From: Roseburia sp. AF12-17LB
GTDB lineage: Bacteria; Bacillota; Clostridia; Lachnospirales; Lachnospiraceae
Length of the DNA: 64,000 bases
Direction: 5' to 3'
Assembly: GCF_003479605.1 (NCBI RefSeq)
Contig: NZ_QUHR01000006.1
Coordinates: 1 to 64,000, forward strand
Of the stretch, positions 42,734 to 51,330 are shown one piece after another; within the stretch, counting starts at the first letter, position 1; every line of letters begins with the position of its first letter. The notes under the pieces were generated by a model. It did not search any database and had not been told where the DNA came from. It saw only the letters and a list, made by a program, of their open reading frames with translations. Both the position numbers and the translations under genes were made by a program.

Positions 42734-44077
42734 TTATGCCTGTGTGCCCGGAAGCCGGAGGCTTGATTTCATCAGCAGGGCTGCAATTGCGGCAGTGAGA
42801 ATTTCCGTAATCCAGAAGGCATGGAATACGCACTGTGGACCAAAGGCTTTGCAGAGAACAAAAGCAAGCGGAATGATAAAAAGGATATAACGGAGCAGTG
42901 AAATAATTAAGGACTGTCCGCCCTTTGAAAGCCCTTCCAAAGCACCGGAGGCAGTAATGGATACGGTGGAAATCAGGAAACCACAGCAGATAATCCGAAG
43001 GGCATTGCTTCCCACGGAAATTGTGGTGGCATTGTCTGTAAACATTCCGATAAGGTAAGGTGATGCAGTAAAGCAGATAATCATACCAAGGAGCATAATG
43101 ACACCATTCATACAGAGGGTAAGATGATAGATTTTCTTCACACGCTTTATTTCACCGGCACCGTAATTGAAGCCCACCAGCGGACGCATCCCCTGGATAA
43201 TTCCATTGGCAGGAAGGTAGAGGAAGGTCTGCAGCTTGTAATAGATTCCGACGACTACCACATAACACTGGTCATATGCGGCAAGGAGTCCGTTTAAAAA
43301 TGAGATCAGTAAGGACGGCAGAGCCAGATTTAAGATGGCTGGAATGCCGATACCATATAATTTCAAATCAAGATGTTTATCCAGGATAAGATATTTTCTG
43401 CTAATCCGTACACTGATTGGGCGCAGAAAATAGGCAAAGAGATAAAAAATAAGAGTCAGCAGCTGTCCGATACCGGTGGCAAGGGCAGCTCCGCGCATTC
43501 CCATTTTCGGGAAGATGCCAATTCCGAAAATTAAAAGCGGGTCTAAAATGATATTGGCAATACATCCTAGCATCAGTCCAATCATGGAGACATTCATTCT
43601 GCCGACAGACTGAAAGACTTTTTCAAAGGTTAAATTCATCATAATAATGATACTGAATACAAATACAATATTTGCATATTCTACACCTGACTTAAGAACA
43701 TTACTGTCGGTGGTAAAGCGGCTTAAAAACGTAGGAATCAGGGCAATGCTTCCAATCGTTAAAATGACACCATGCAAAATAGAAAAGAAGAACCCATGGG
43801 TTGCAGCAATATTGGCTTTTTCCCCTTCTTTTGCACCAAGGTGAAAAGAAATTAAAGCATTAATTCCGACACCAAATCCAATTGCCACAGCATTGATAAA
43901 ATTCTGCACCGGATAGACCAGGGAAAGGGCAGTCATGGCATCTTCACTGATTTTGGCCACAAACAGACTGTCTATAATATTATAAAGAGAATTTACCAGC
44001 ATGGAGATAACCATAGGAAGTGCCATGGTAGTCAGCAGTGGCAAAATCGGTTTTTCTTTCATAAAATCTTCATTCAT
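42734..44077 (-). CDS. MATE-family efflux transporter with structured leader
   Basis: A 447-residue membrane antiporter with about 12 segments. MATE hallmarks are LTTMALPMVISMLVNSLYNIIDSLFVAKIS and the second-half GIPAILNLALPSLLISFLN. The start at 44077 has AAGGAG upstream; the frame continues to 44206 through the leader without a site. The promoter is about 260 nt upstream, and between them lie an intrinsic terminator and the second copy of the family-2 repeat, so expression may be controlled by attenuation. Substrate unknown. Confidence 0.9.
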   Translation of the reverse strand: MNEDFMKEKPILPLLTTMALPMVISMLVNSLYNIIDSLFVAKISEDAMTALSLVYPVQNFINAVAIGFGVGINALISFHLGAKEGEKANIAATHGFFFSILHGVILTIGSIALIPTFLSRFTTDSNVLKSGVEYANIVFVFSIIIMMNLTFEKVFQSVGRMNVSMIGLMLGCIANIILDPLLIFGIGIFPKMGMRGAALATGIGQLLTLIFYLFAYFLRPISVRISRKYLILDKHLDLKLYGIGIPAILNLALPSLLISFLNGLLAAYDQCYVVVVGIYYKLQTFLYLPANGIIQGMRPLVGFNYGAGEIKRVKKIYHLTLCMNGVIMLLGMIICFTASPYLIGMFTDNATTISVGSNALRIICCGFLISTVSITASGALEGLSKGGQSLIISLLRYILFIIPLAFVLCKAFGPQCVFHAFWITEILTAAIAALLMKSSLRLPGTQA

Positions 44078-44127
44078 AATAATTACTCCTTTTTTCTTTT
44101 TTCTCACTAATCCAAAGTGTGAGAAAG

Positions 44128-44260
44128 AACAAAGAATGTGCCTTGGCGCATTCTCGCACCTGCGGCGGTCGCTTGCGACATCTACCTTATACACCGCAGT
44201 GTGCATCCTCGCGGAGCGTTTTTTACTTTACAGGAAAGCAATTTCCTGTAAAGTAAAAAA
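44128..44260 (-). repeat. 133-bp structured repeat, family 2, copy 2
   Basis: Read on the minus strand it matches 8235-8367 at the same length with about nine differences. It starts in the T-run of the hairpin 44261-44295. Its first hairpin is 19 bp perfect (GTTTTTTACTTTACAGGAA and its complement), pairing the terminator's T-run into a new stem. Then come GCAC/GTGC closing CTGCGGTG/CGCCGCAG and GTCGCAAGCGAC, and a 3' GAATGCG/CACATTC hairpin. Compensatory differences with copy 1 support a conserved fold. It ends about 50 nt before the MATE start codon. Confidence 0.85.
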
Positions 44261-44295
44261 CGCCACACAATTATCGCAAGGATAATTGTGTGGCG
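44255..44295 (-). terminator. intrinsic terminator within the MATE leader (candidate attenuator)
   Basis: On the minus strand, perfect 15-bp arms CGCCACACAATTATC (44281-44295 complement) and its partner (44261-44275), 5-nt loop, followed by six T (44255-44260). No minus-strand gene lies upstream, only the MATE promoter, so it would stop transcription before the MATE gene. The upstream leader contains GGTGTGG, able to pair with CCACAC of the first arm, a possible antiterminator. The T-run can also pair into the repeat's first hairpin. Confidence 0.8.
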
Positions 44296-44340
44296 AAAAG
44301 TAGTCAGACTAGAAAAATCCACACCAGTTTTAGCGTTATG

Positions 44341-44369
44341 AAAATAGCATAAATCATAGGAAAAGTCAA
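44341..44369 (-). promoter_or_regulatory. promoter of the MATE gene
   Basis: Minus strand: TTGACT (44364-44369), 17-bp spacer, TATTTT (44341-44346). The expected start near 44334 gives a leader of about 255 nt. Confidence 0.7.
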
Positions 44370-44433
44370 GATAATATCATAGAGCGGAAGAAGATGGCTT
44401 GAATATGAATTGGAACATTCAATGGAAAAATGA

Positions 44434-44483
44434 TTGACAAATACCCTATGGGGGTATAATATAAGCATACCGGTAGGGGGTAT
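44434..44483 (+). promoter_or_regulatory. copper promoter with two CsoR operators
   Basis: TTGACA at 44434-44439 with -10 candidates TATAAT (44455-44460, 15-bp spacer) or TAATAT (44457-44462, 17-bp). Two operator-like dyads match the CsoR pattern TACC-N4-GGGGTA: ATACCCTATGGGGGTAT (44441-44457) in the promoter spacer and ATACCGGTAGGGGGTAT (44467-44483) just downstream. CsoR tetramers repress such sites and release on Cu(I). Confidence 0.88.
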
Positions 44484-44535
44484 ATGACTATCGGGAAATG
44501 TGTATTGGAATGTGAAGATAGAAGGGAGCCTGACT

Positions 44536-44850
44536 ATGGCAGAAGAAAAAGAGATGTGCCCATCCTGCTGTGGACGGAAGAAGCACAGACAGGAAGCAGA
44601 ATATCAGGATTTATTAAAACGCTTGAACCGGATTGAAGGACAGGTGCGGGGTGTAAAGAAAATGTTGGAAGAAGACCGCTACTGTGTGGATATTTTAACG
44701 CAGGTGTCTGCAATTAATTCTGCACTGAACTCCTTTAATAAAGTGTTGTTAGCGGAGCATATCAAATCCTGTGTGGTGGAAGACATCCGTGCCGGAAAGG
44801 AAGAAGCGGTGGATGAGCTTTGTGCGACCCTTCAGAAACTGATGAAATAG
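44536..44850 (+). CDS. csoR: CsoR copper-sensing repressor
   Basis: A 104-residue helical repressor. [26 protein letters not shown] is the family signature with the first Cu(I) ligand cysteine; H and C of the W-X-Y-Z set follow in LAEHIKSCV. The cysteine-rich N-terminus (CPSCCGRKK) is extra to the classic set. The start at 44536 has AGGGAG upstream; an earlier ATG at 44500 lacks one. It precedes copA by 14 nt and sits behind a promoter with two operator-like sites. Confidence 0.93.
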   Translation: MAEEKEMCPSCCGRKKHRQEAEYQDLLKRLNRIEGQVRGVKKMLEEDRYCVDILTQVSAINSALNSFNKVLLAEHIKSCVVEDIRAGKEEAVDELCATLQKLMK

Positions 44851-44864
44851 AGGAGGACAAAAGT

Positions 44865-47498
44865 GTGAAACAGGAACGTTATGAAGTCACAGGTATGACG
44901 TGTTCTGCATGCTCTTCCCGTGTGGAAAAGTGTGTGTCAAAGATTGACGGAGTGGAAAATGTATCCGTAAATCTGCTGACCAACAGTATGCAGGTGTCCT
45001 ATGACGAGAATAAGGTCAATGAAGATATCATTGTATCAGAAGTAGAGAAGGCAGGTTATGGTGCTGCACTGGCAAATGCCGGAAATGAGAAACGTACCGG
45101 CAAAGGGAAAAAGATAAATAAGGCAGAGCAGGAAATTCATGAGATGAAAATCCGTCTGATCTGGTCTGTTATTTTTCTGATTCCGATGATGTATATTTCC
45201 ATGCACCATATGTTTTATGAATGGTTTGGAATTCCGGTACCGGGATTTATCAAGGCTGCATTTCACGGAGATGAGAATGCACTGGCATTTTCCTTTTCCC
45301 AGTTTTTATTGCTGCTTCCGATTATGTATCTGAACCGGAAATATTTTATTGTAGGATTTAAGAATCTTTTTGTACACAGAAGCCCGAATATGGATTCGCT
45401 GATTGCACTTGGGGCATCGGCTTCCGTTATCTATGGTGTATTTGCCATTTTCCGGATTGGTTATGGCCTGGGACATCAGGATATGGCACTGGTAAGCCGG
45501 TACAGCATGGATATTTATTTTGAGTCTGCAGGAATGATTCTGACATTGATTACAGTTGGAAAATATTTAGAGAGCCGTTCCAAAGGAAAGACCAGTGAAG
45601 CTATTGAGAAGCTGATGGACTTGGCTCCGAAGCAGGCAAAGGTCTTAAGAGATGGCAAAGAAGTTACGGTTCCGGCAGAGGAACTGGTAAAAGGTGATTT
45701 GGTGCTGGTTCGTCCCGGTGAAACCGTTCCGGTGGACGGAGTAATTGAAGAGGGACAGTCAAGCCTCGATGAATCTGCCATTACCGGGGAGAGCATTCCG
45801 GTATATAAGGAAGTGGGGGATATTGCAATTTCCGCAACCATTAACCAGAATGGCTTCTTGAAAATCCGTGCATCCAAGGTCGGGGAAGATACCACCATCA
45901 GCCAGATTATTCATCTGGTGGAAGAAGCTGGATCCAGTAAAGCACCGATTGCCAAGATGGCAGATAAGATTGCAGGAGTATTTGTGCCGGTGGTTATTAC
46001 AATTGCCCTAATTGCTGCAATCATCTGGCTCATCAGTGGGGCAACCTTTGAATTTGCACTTTCTATTGGAATCGCAGTGCTGGTTATTTCCTGTCCGTGT
46101 GCCCTTGGACTTGCAACACCGGTAGCTATTATGGTAGGAACCGGAAAAGGTGCAGAAAACGGAATCCTGATTAAGTCTGGCGAAGCGCTGGAAACGGCGC
46201 ACAGTATCGATACTGTAGTTATGGATAAGACCGGAACCATAACAGAAGGTAAGCCAAGGGTTACAGATGTGAGTGTTGGAACCACAGAATTAAACGAAAA
46301 AGAATTTGTGGCAATTGCAGCAGGCGTTGAGCAGGGAAGCGGGCATCCACTGGCACAGGCAATTCTGCAGTATGCGAAGGAGCAGGAGATTATGCCCCTT
46401 GCCATGAAGAATTTTAAGACAATTCTGGGCAGAGGAATTGAGGCAGAAGACGAAAATGCATCTTATTATGCGGGAAACGAAGCCTTTATGAAAGAAAAGG
46501 GAGTGTCATTGGATGACCTTGGAGATACTCTGGACAAGCTGGCAGAAGAAGGAAAGACTCCATTAATCTTTGCGAAAAACAACAGCCTTCTGGGTATCAT
46601 TGCAGCAGCAGATGTGGAAAAGAAAACCAGCCGCTATGCTATTGAAGCATTCCGTAAGATGCACATTGAGGTAGTAATGCTGACCGGAGACCATAAACGT
46701 ACCGCCGAAGCTATTCGTAAGAAGCTTGGAATTCCAAAAGTAATTGCAGAAGTATTGCCGGAGGATAAGGAACGGCATATTGCCAAACTGCAGCAGCAGG
46801 GACATAAGGTTGCCATGATTGGAGACGGAATCAATGATGCACCGGCACTGGCAAGAGCTGATGTAGGAATTGCCATTGGGGCAGGAACAGATGTGGCAAT
46901 CGAAAGTGCAGATGCGGTACTGATGCGGAATGATCTGATGGATGCCGTAACAGCCATCCGGTTAAGCAAAGCGGTTATCCGCAATATCAAGGAGAACCTG
47001 TTCTGGGCATTCTTCTATAACAGCATTGGAATTCCACTGGCAGCAGGCGTTTTATACCCGGCATTTCATATTAAATTAAATCCGATGTTCGGTGCAGCAG
47101 CAATGAGCTTAAGCAGCGTCTGTGTAGTATGCAATGCTCTCCGGTTAAAGCTTTTTAAACCGCAGCGATTAGAGCAGACAGCAGGAAATGTGGCAGAACA
47201 GATAGCGGAAAAAGCAGCAGGAAGTCAGATAGAACAGTCAGCAGAAAAAGTGACAGATAATAATGAAAATTATAAGGAGGATAATAAAATGAAAGAAACA
47301 CTTAAAATTGAAGGAATGATGTGTGAACACTGTAAGAAACATGTGGAAGAAGCATTAAATGCCATGGAAGGAGTACAGGCAGCTGTCAGCCTTGAGACAA
47401 AGAGTGCTGAAGTAACCATGGACAAAGAGATTCCGGATGCAGCATTTGCAGAAGTGATTGAAAAAGCAGGATATCAGCTTACCAGTGTTGAAAAATAA
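44865..47498 (+). CDS. copA: copper-exporting P1B ATPase with N- and C-terminal HMA domains
   Basis: An 877-residue Cu(I) export pump. Order: N-terminal HMA ([14 protein letters not shown], about 9-14), membrane segments, TGES (SAITGESIP), the membrane CPC with GLATP ([13 protein letters not shown]), [22 protein letters not shown], final membrane segments, an A/E/Q-rich linker, and a C-terminal HMA ([16 protein letters not shown]). The start is read as GTG at 44865 because AGGAGG lies 8 nt upstream; ATG at 44820 lies inside csoR. A perfect ribosome site and in-frame ATG precede the C-terminal HMA, so a separate 69-residue copper chaperone could also be produced. Second gene of the CsoR operon. 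Confidence 0.92.
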   Translation: MKQERYEVTGMTCSACSSRVEKCVSKIDGVENVSVNLLTNSMQVSYDENKVNEDIIVSEVEKAGYGAALANAGNEKRTGKGKKINKAEQEIHEMKIRLIWSVIFLIPMMYISMHHMFYEWFGIPVPGFIKAAFHGDENALAFSFSQFLLLLPIMYLNRKYFIVGFKNLFVHRSPNMDSLIALGASASVIYGVFAIFRIGYGLGHQDMALVSRYSMDIYFESAGMILTLITVGKYLESRSKGKTSEAIEKLMDLAPKQAKVLRDGKEVTVPAEELVKGDLVLVRPGETVPVDGVIEEGQSSLDESAITGESIPVYKEVGDIAISATINQNGFLKIRASKVGEDTTISQIIHLVEEAGSSKAPIAKMADKIAGVFVPVVITIALIAAIIWLISGATFEFALSIGIAVLVISCPCALGLATPVAIMVGTGKGAENGILIKSGEALETAHSIDTVVMDKTGTITEGKPRVTDVSVGTTELNEKEFVAIAAGVEQGSGHPLAQAILQYAKEQEIMPLAMKNFKTILGRGIEAEDENASYYAGNEAFMKEKGVSLDDLGDTLDKLAEEGKTPLIFAKNNSLLGIIAAADVEKKTSRYAIEAFRKMHIEVVMLTGDHKRTAEAIRKKLGIPKVIAEVLPEDKERHIAKLQQQGHKVAMIGDGINDAPALARADVGIAIGAGTDVAIESADAVLMRNDLMDAVTAIRLSKAVIRNIKENLFWAFFYNSIGIPLAAGVLYPAFHIKLNPMFGAAAMSLSSVCVVCNALRLKLFKPQRLEQTAGNVAEQIAEKAAGSQIEQSAEKVTDNNENYKEDNKMKETLKIEGMMCEHCKKHVEEALNAMEGVQAAVSLETKSAEVTMDKEIPDAAFAEVIEKAGYQLTSVEK
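47289..47498 (+). CDS. copZ: CopZ-like copper chaperone, candidate internal product of copA
   Basis: A 69-residue HMA protein nested in frame at the end of copA. It begins [21 protein letters not shown], has the Cu(I) site MCEHC, and is exactly the length of free CopZ chaperones. AAGGAGG (47274-47280) lies 8 nt before the ATG and is followed by an A/T-rich stretch, a full standard ribosome site inside the copA frame. The preceding linker ([18 protein letters not shown]) looks like former intergenic sequence. Both a fused form (ending the ATPase) and a free form are inferred. Free production is not proven. Confidence 0.7.
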   Translation: MKETLKIEGMMCEHCKKHVEEALNAMEGVQAAVSLETKSAEVTMDKEIPDAAFAEVIEKAGYQLTSVEK

Positions 47499-47571
47499 CA
47501 AAATAACGTTATAAAAATCAAAAAAAATTAGGAAAAATGCAAGAAAAAAATTCCCTTATGCTATAAAGTTA

Positions 47572-47665
47572 TGTTATAATAAGCGTAATTGAAACAACAT
47601 GGGCGAAGGTAGAGGGAAGAAGTTAGGAGGACGGTTCCCGCAAAAGGAACCGTCCTCTTTTATTT
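47572..47665 (+). ncRNA. short transcription unit or attenuated leader before the GH13 gene
   Basis: An extended -10 promoter TGTTATAAT (47572-47580) is followed about 45 nt later by a perfect hairpin GAGGACGGTTCC (47627-47638) with GGAACCGTCCTC (47646-47657) and a T-rich tail. GCGTAA (47583-47588) and TTACGC (47663-47668) can pair around the unit. It could give an RNA of about 80 nt, or be a copA terminator with a fortuitous -10. No -35 is clear. Confidence 0.35.
47626..47665 (+). terminator. intrinsic terminator after the copper operon
   Basis: Perfect 12-bp stem GAGGACGGTTCC/GGAACCGTCCTC around CGCAAAA-type loop (47639-47645), then TTTTATTT. It is 129 nt past the copA stop and 58 nt before the GH13 gene. 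Confidence 0.9.
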
Positions 47666-47722
47666 ACGCAGGTAGCGGGAAAAACCACAGCACATGATGG
47701 ACAGACAGGAGGAACAGTTTTT

Positions 47723-49030
47723 ATGTGGTCATATGACAGTGTATTTTATCAGATTTCAACATTGGGATTTTGCGGGGCTCCAACAGAAAATGATGGTGTT
47801 CTGGCTCATCGGATAAAGAAAGTGGAAGACTGGATTCCGCATATGGTAAAGCTTGGAGTGGATGCAATATATTTCTGTCCGGTTTTTGAATCAGACCGTC
47901 ACGGTTATGATACCAGGGATTATACAAAGTTAGATGTAAGACTTGGAACCAATGAGGACTTTAAAGAAGTATGTGGAAAATTACATGACAACAATATCAA
48001 AGTAGTGTTGGACGGAGTGTTTAATCATGTGGGAAGAGGCTTCTTTGCATTTCAGGATTTACTGAAAAACAGAGAAAATTCTCCATATAAGGACTGGTTC
48101 ACAAATGTGAATTTTTGCTGGAATAATAATTATAACGACGGACTTTCCTATGAAGGCTGGGAAGGACATAATGAGCTGGTAAAGCTGAATTTGCGGAATG
48201 AAGAAGTAATCCGGCATATCTTTTCAGCAGTAGAAGGATGGATAAAAGAATTTGATATTGACGGACTGCGTCTGGATGTTGCATACAGTCTGGATATGGA
48301 TTTTGTAAGAAGATTACGTCAGTTCGTAGATTCGAAAAAGGATGATTTTTATCTCCTGGGCGAGATGATTCATGGTGATTATAACCGTCTTCTGGATGAA
48401 CAGAATATGTTGCATAGTGTAACAAATTATCAGGCATATAAGGGAATGTGGTCCAGCTTTAATGACCGCAACCTCTTTGAAATCAATTATACCCTGGAGC
48501 AGCATTTCTGTGGAATGTATCAGGGCAAACATTTATTAAATTTTCTGGATAACCATGATGTGAACCGTCTGGCAAGCACTTTAAAGGAAAAAGAACATCT
48601 TCCACTGGTATATGCAATGCTGTTTGCAATTCCTGGCATTCCATGTGTCTATTATGGCGGTGAATGGGCAGCAGAGGGAAAGAAGGAAAATGGCGGGGAT
48701 GAAGCACTCCGCCCTTCCTTTGAAGCACCGGAATGGAATGAACTTACCGATTATATTTCCAGACTGGCGAAGGTTCATAAATCGGAAAAAGCACTTTGCT
48801 ATGGCAGCTACCGAAAGGTATTCTTAACAAACCGGCAGATTGTATTTGAGAGAAGCTTTGAAGGTGAGCGGATTCTTGTAGCAATCAATCTGGAAGAGAA
48901 TCCCTTCCATGCATCCTTTGATGCAGGAGCAGCAGAAGCAGTTGACCTGCTGACCGGAGAAAAAGCGGTATTTCAGGGTGGTCTCGATATGCCGGCATTT
49001 TCCGCAGCTTATTTAAAGATAACCGGATAA
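47723..49030 (+). CDS. GH13 alpha-amylase family glycosidase
   Basis: A 435-residue cytoplasmic alpha-glucan hydrolase. Catalytic residues are D185 (DGLRLDVAY), E214 (LLGEMIHG) and D279 (FLDNHDV), with conserved region I DGVFNHVGR. No signal peptide. Short GH13 enzymes of this kind act on maltodextrins or cyclodextrins (neopullulanase/cyclomaltodextrinase-like), but the substrate is not certain. GGAGG precedes the start. Confidence 0.9.
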   Translation: MWSYDSVFYQISTLGFCGAPTENDGVLAHRIKKVEDWIPHMVKLGVDAIYFCPVFESDRHGYDTRDYTKLDVRLGTNEDFKEVCGKLHDNNIKVVLDGVFNHVGRGFFAFQDLLKNRENSPYKDWFTNVNFCWNNNYNDGLSYEGWEGHNELVKLNLRNEEVIRHIFSAVEGWIKEFDIDGLRLDVAYSLDMDFVRRLRQFVDSKKDDFYLLGEMIHGDYNRLLDEQNMLHSVTNYQAYKGMWSSFNDRNLFEINYTLEQHFCGMYQGKHLLNFLDNHDVNRLASTLKEKEHLPLVYAMLFAIPGIPCVYYGGEWAAEGKKENGGDEALRPSFEAPEWNELTDYISRLAKVHKSEKALCYGSYRKVFLTNRQIVFERSFEGERILVAINLEENPFHASFDAGAAEAVDLLTGEKAVFQGGLDMPAFSAAYLKITG

Positions 49031-49082
49031 AAAGATAATACATAAGAATAAGAGATAAGAGCTATAAGGAGGAAGTGTAGTA

Positions 49083-50417
49083 ATGGCAGAAAAACGTAAA
49101 TCTTCAGAAAAAAGTAATATAGGAAAGAAACTGGCACTTGGATTAATTGCAGTAATTTCACTCCCGATTCTTCTGGTTGGACTTGCCGGAATTATCATAA
49201 TGCATCTGGTACAGAATACAGCATTAAATGCAGGTGTGGGAACGATTATTTTAATTGTGGTTTTAGCGGTATTTGTGGCAGGTTCCCTGTGGCTTGCAGT
49301 AGCAATTGCCGGAAAACTGAAAGCTGTAATTGGAAGTATGGATAAGATTGCGGATGGAAGCCTTCAGTTAGAAGAACCAAAACATAATGAAAAAAATGAT
49401 GAAATCAGCAAATTGTTAGGCTCTGCCAATGATTTGGTAAGAAGCTTTGCACAGATTGTAACCGGAATCCGTAGAGCCAGCAGGGAATTAAGCGAACTGT
49501 CTACGACATTCAGCCAGTCCTTTGACACTATGAATGAAGCGTTGGATCAGGTGAGCGGTGAAGTTGCTTCCATTACAGATAATACCGTTTCACAGGCAGA
49601 GAAAACACAGCATGTACAGCAGAAAGTAGCAGAAATCGGTAATGCCATTGAAGTGATTGCCAGCAATATTACACTTCTTTCGGACAGTGCATTAAAAATG
49701 AAAGACTGCAATGAATCAGCAGAGGTGATTATGCAGCAGCTGGTGGAAATCAGCAGACAGAACAGGCAGTCTATTGATGAAGTGCAGAGCCAGACAGACA
49801 GAACCAATCAGTCTGCCTTACAGATTCGTACTGCAACAGAGATTATTGCAGGAATTGCAAGCCAGACAAATCTGCTTGCTTTAAATGCAAGTATTGAAGC
49901 TGCGCGGGCAGGAGAACAGGGAAAAGGATTTGCCGTAGTTGCAGAAGAAATCCGTACCTTGGCAGACCAGTCCAGAGAGTCTTCAGAGCAGATTAATAAA
50001 ATTGTTAATGAACTGATTGATAATTCTAATGTCAGTGTAGACATTACCGGAAAAGTATCAGAAGCATTTGAACAGCAGAATGCAAAGATTCGCGAGACAG
50101 AGACAATCTTTACTGCCTTGAATCATGAAATTGAAAGTGTCAGCACTTCTATTCAGGGAATCAATTCAGAAGTCGGTGGCTTGAATGAACATAAGAGTGC
50201 CATTGAAGAGAAAATGGATTCGCTTGCTGCAGCAGCAGAGATAAATACAACAAGTGCCAGAGATACATCTGAGGCAATGAACGAGTTTGAAGCTTTGGTA
50301 GAAGAATGTAAGAATGCAACTGCCAGAATTACTTCTGTAGTAGCAGAACTGGATGAAAATATCCGTAAGTTTAATGTTTCTTCCATGAAAGAAGAAGTAG
50401 AGAAAAACATGATGTAA
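49083..50417 (+). CDS. methyl-accepting chemotaxis-type receptor without sensor domain
   Basis: A 444-residue chemoreceptor. Two membrane segments (about 19-40 and 53-78) are separated by only a few residues, so no extracellular ligand-binding domain is present. A HAMP-like helix follows (about 80-130), then the long signalling coiled coil, whose tip has the hallmark [36 protein letters not shown]. The N-terminus is basic. It may sense an intracellular or membrane signal. The kinase partners are not in this window. Confidence 0.88.
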   Translation: MAEKRKSSEKSNIGKKLALGLIAVISLPILLVGLAGIIIMHLVQNTALNAGVGTIILIVVLAVFVAGSLWLAVAIAGKLKAVIGSMDKIADGSLQLEEPKHNEKNDEISKLLGSANDLVRSFAQIVTGIRRASRELSELSTTFSQSFDTMNEALDQVSGEVASITDNTVSQAEKTQHVQQKVAEIGNAIEVIASNITLLSDSALKMKDCNESAEVIMQQLVEISRQNRQSIDEVQSQTDRTNQSALQIRTATEIIAGIASQTNLLALNASIEAARAGEQGKGFAVVAEEIRTLADQSRESSEQINKIVNELIDNSNVSVDITGKVSEAFEQQNAKIRETETIFTALNHEIESVSTSIQGINSEVGGLNEHKSAIEEKMDSLAAAAEINTTSARDTSEAMNEFEALVEECKNATARITSVVAELDENIRKFNVSSMKEEVEKNMM

Positions 50418-50441
50418 TAAACGGTATACAATTGCAAAGAG

Positions 50442-50486
50442 AAGGGTATTCCACAGGCCGAAGGAGTGCATATGGAATACCCTTTT
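50442..50486 (+). terminator. terminator after the chemoreceptor gene
   Basis: AAGGGTATTCCA (50442-50453) and TGGAATACCCTT (50473-50484), perfect 12-bp stem with a 19-nt loop, followed by TTTTG. The T-run is short. Confidence 0.75.
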
Positions 50487-50508
50487 GTGTATCTTTAAGG
50501 AGATTAAA

Positions 50509-51252
50509 ATGAAAACAGAGATTTATACGATACCAATACAGGATGCATTTGCAGAGGAAAGCGAATGTCCGGTCTGCAGAATGTATCAGAAATTAGAAGA
50601 AAATGCCATCAATTATACCATTGGACCGGGCGCAAGTTACATGGAGGGAGATATCCGGGAGCAGAGTGATGAACAGGGCTTCTGTCAGAAGCATTTGGAA
50701 ATGTTATATGAATATCCGAATAAATTAGGACTTGCCATGATGCTAAAGACCCATATGGATAAGACAGCTAAGGAGTTAAAAAAAGCAATGAAAGCACCAC
50801 TGCCTCAGGCAGCTGTACTTTTCAGGAAAAAGAGCCAGACGGTCCATCCGGTGATTACCTTTGTGGAAGAAAAAGAGAAAAAGTGCTTTGTGTGTGATTA
50901 CATTAATCACAGCTTTACAAATTATATCAATACCATTTACTATTTATATGAAAAAGAAGAGGACTTCCGCAAACAGTTTGCAGCATCCAAAGGCTTTTGT
51001 GTAAATCATTATAAAGTTCTGTTTTCCGGTGCCCCGGAATATATGGGTAAGAAATACCTGAATGAATTTCTGATGACTTTAAATGAGACTTTTATTAATG
51101 GATATGAGAGGGTGCGGGATGATTTAGAATGGTTCATCTGTAAGAATGATTACCGTTATAAGGAGCAGCCTTGGAAGAATGCAAGGGATGCACTGCAGAG
51201 AGGACTGGTAAAGGCAGGAAGTATCATGGCGGCAGAAGAAAAGAAGGAATAG
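50509..51252 (+). CDS. DUF6062 family protein
   Basis: A 247-residue soluble protein with cysteine motifs that could hold a metal or iron-sulfur site: ECPVC (about 16-20), GFCQKH, KCFVCDY and GFCVNHY. The two CPVC/FCxxH pairs look like a duplicated unit. I recognise the DUF6062 family but no function. The start at 50509 has AAGGAG 6 nt upstream. The short gene spacing to the antiporter (about 78 nt) suggests one transcript, without indicating a role. Confidence 0.78.
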   Translation: MKTEIYTIPIQDAFAEESECPVCRMYQKLEENAINYTIGPGASYMEGDIREQSDEQGFCQKHLEMLYEYPNKLGLAMMLKTHMDKTAKELKKAMKAPLPQAAVLFRKKSQTVHPVITFVEEKEKKCFVCDYINHSFTNYINTIYYLYEKEEDFRKQFAASKGFCVNHYKVLFSGAPEYMGKKYLNEFLMTLNETFINGYERVRDDLEWFICKNDYRYKEQPWKNARDALQRGLVKAGSIMAAEEKKE

Positions 51253-51330
51253 GTAGAGGTAATAAAAGAAAAGGGGATAGAAGAAGACGTAAGAGCAACA
51301 GGTAAATAAAAACAGGAAAGAGAGGTATTT

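Noticed and set aside
47600..47698. A 32-codon frame starting at ATGGGCGAAGG
   Set aside because: It spans the terminator hairpin after copA and has no ribosome site.
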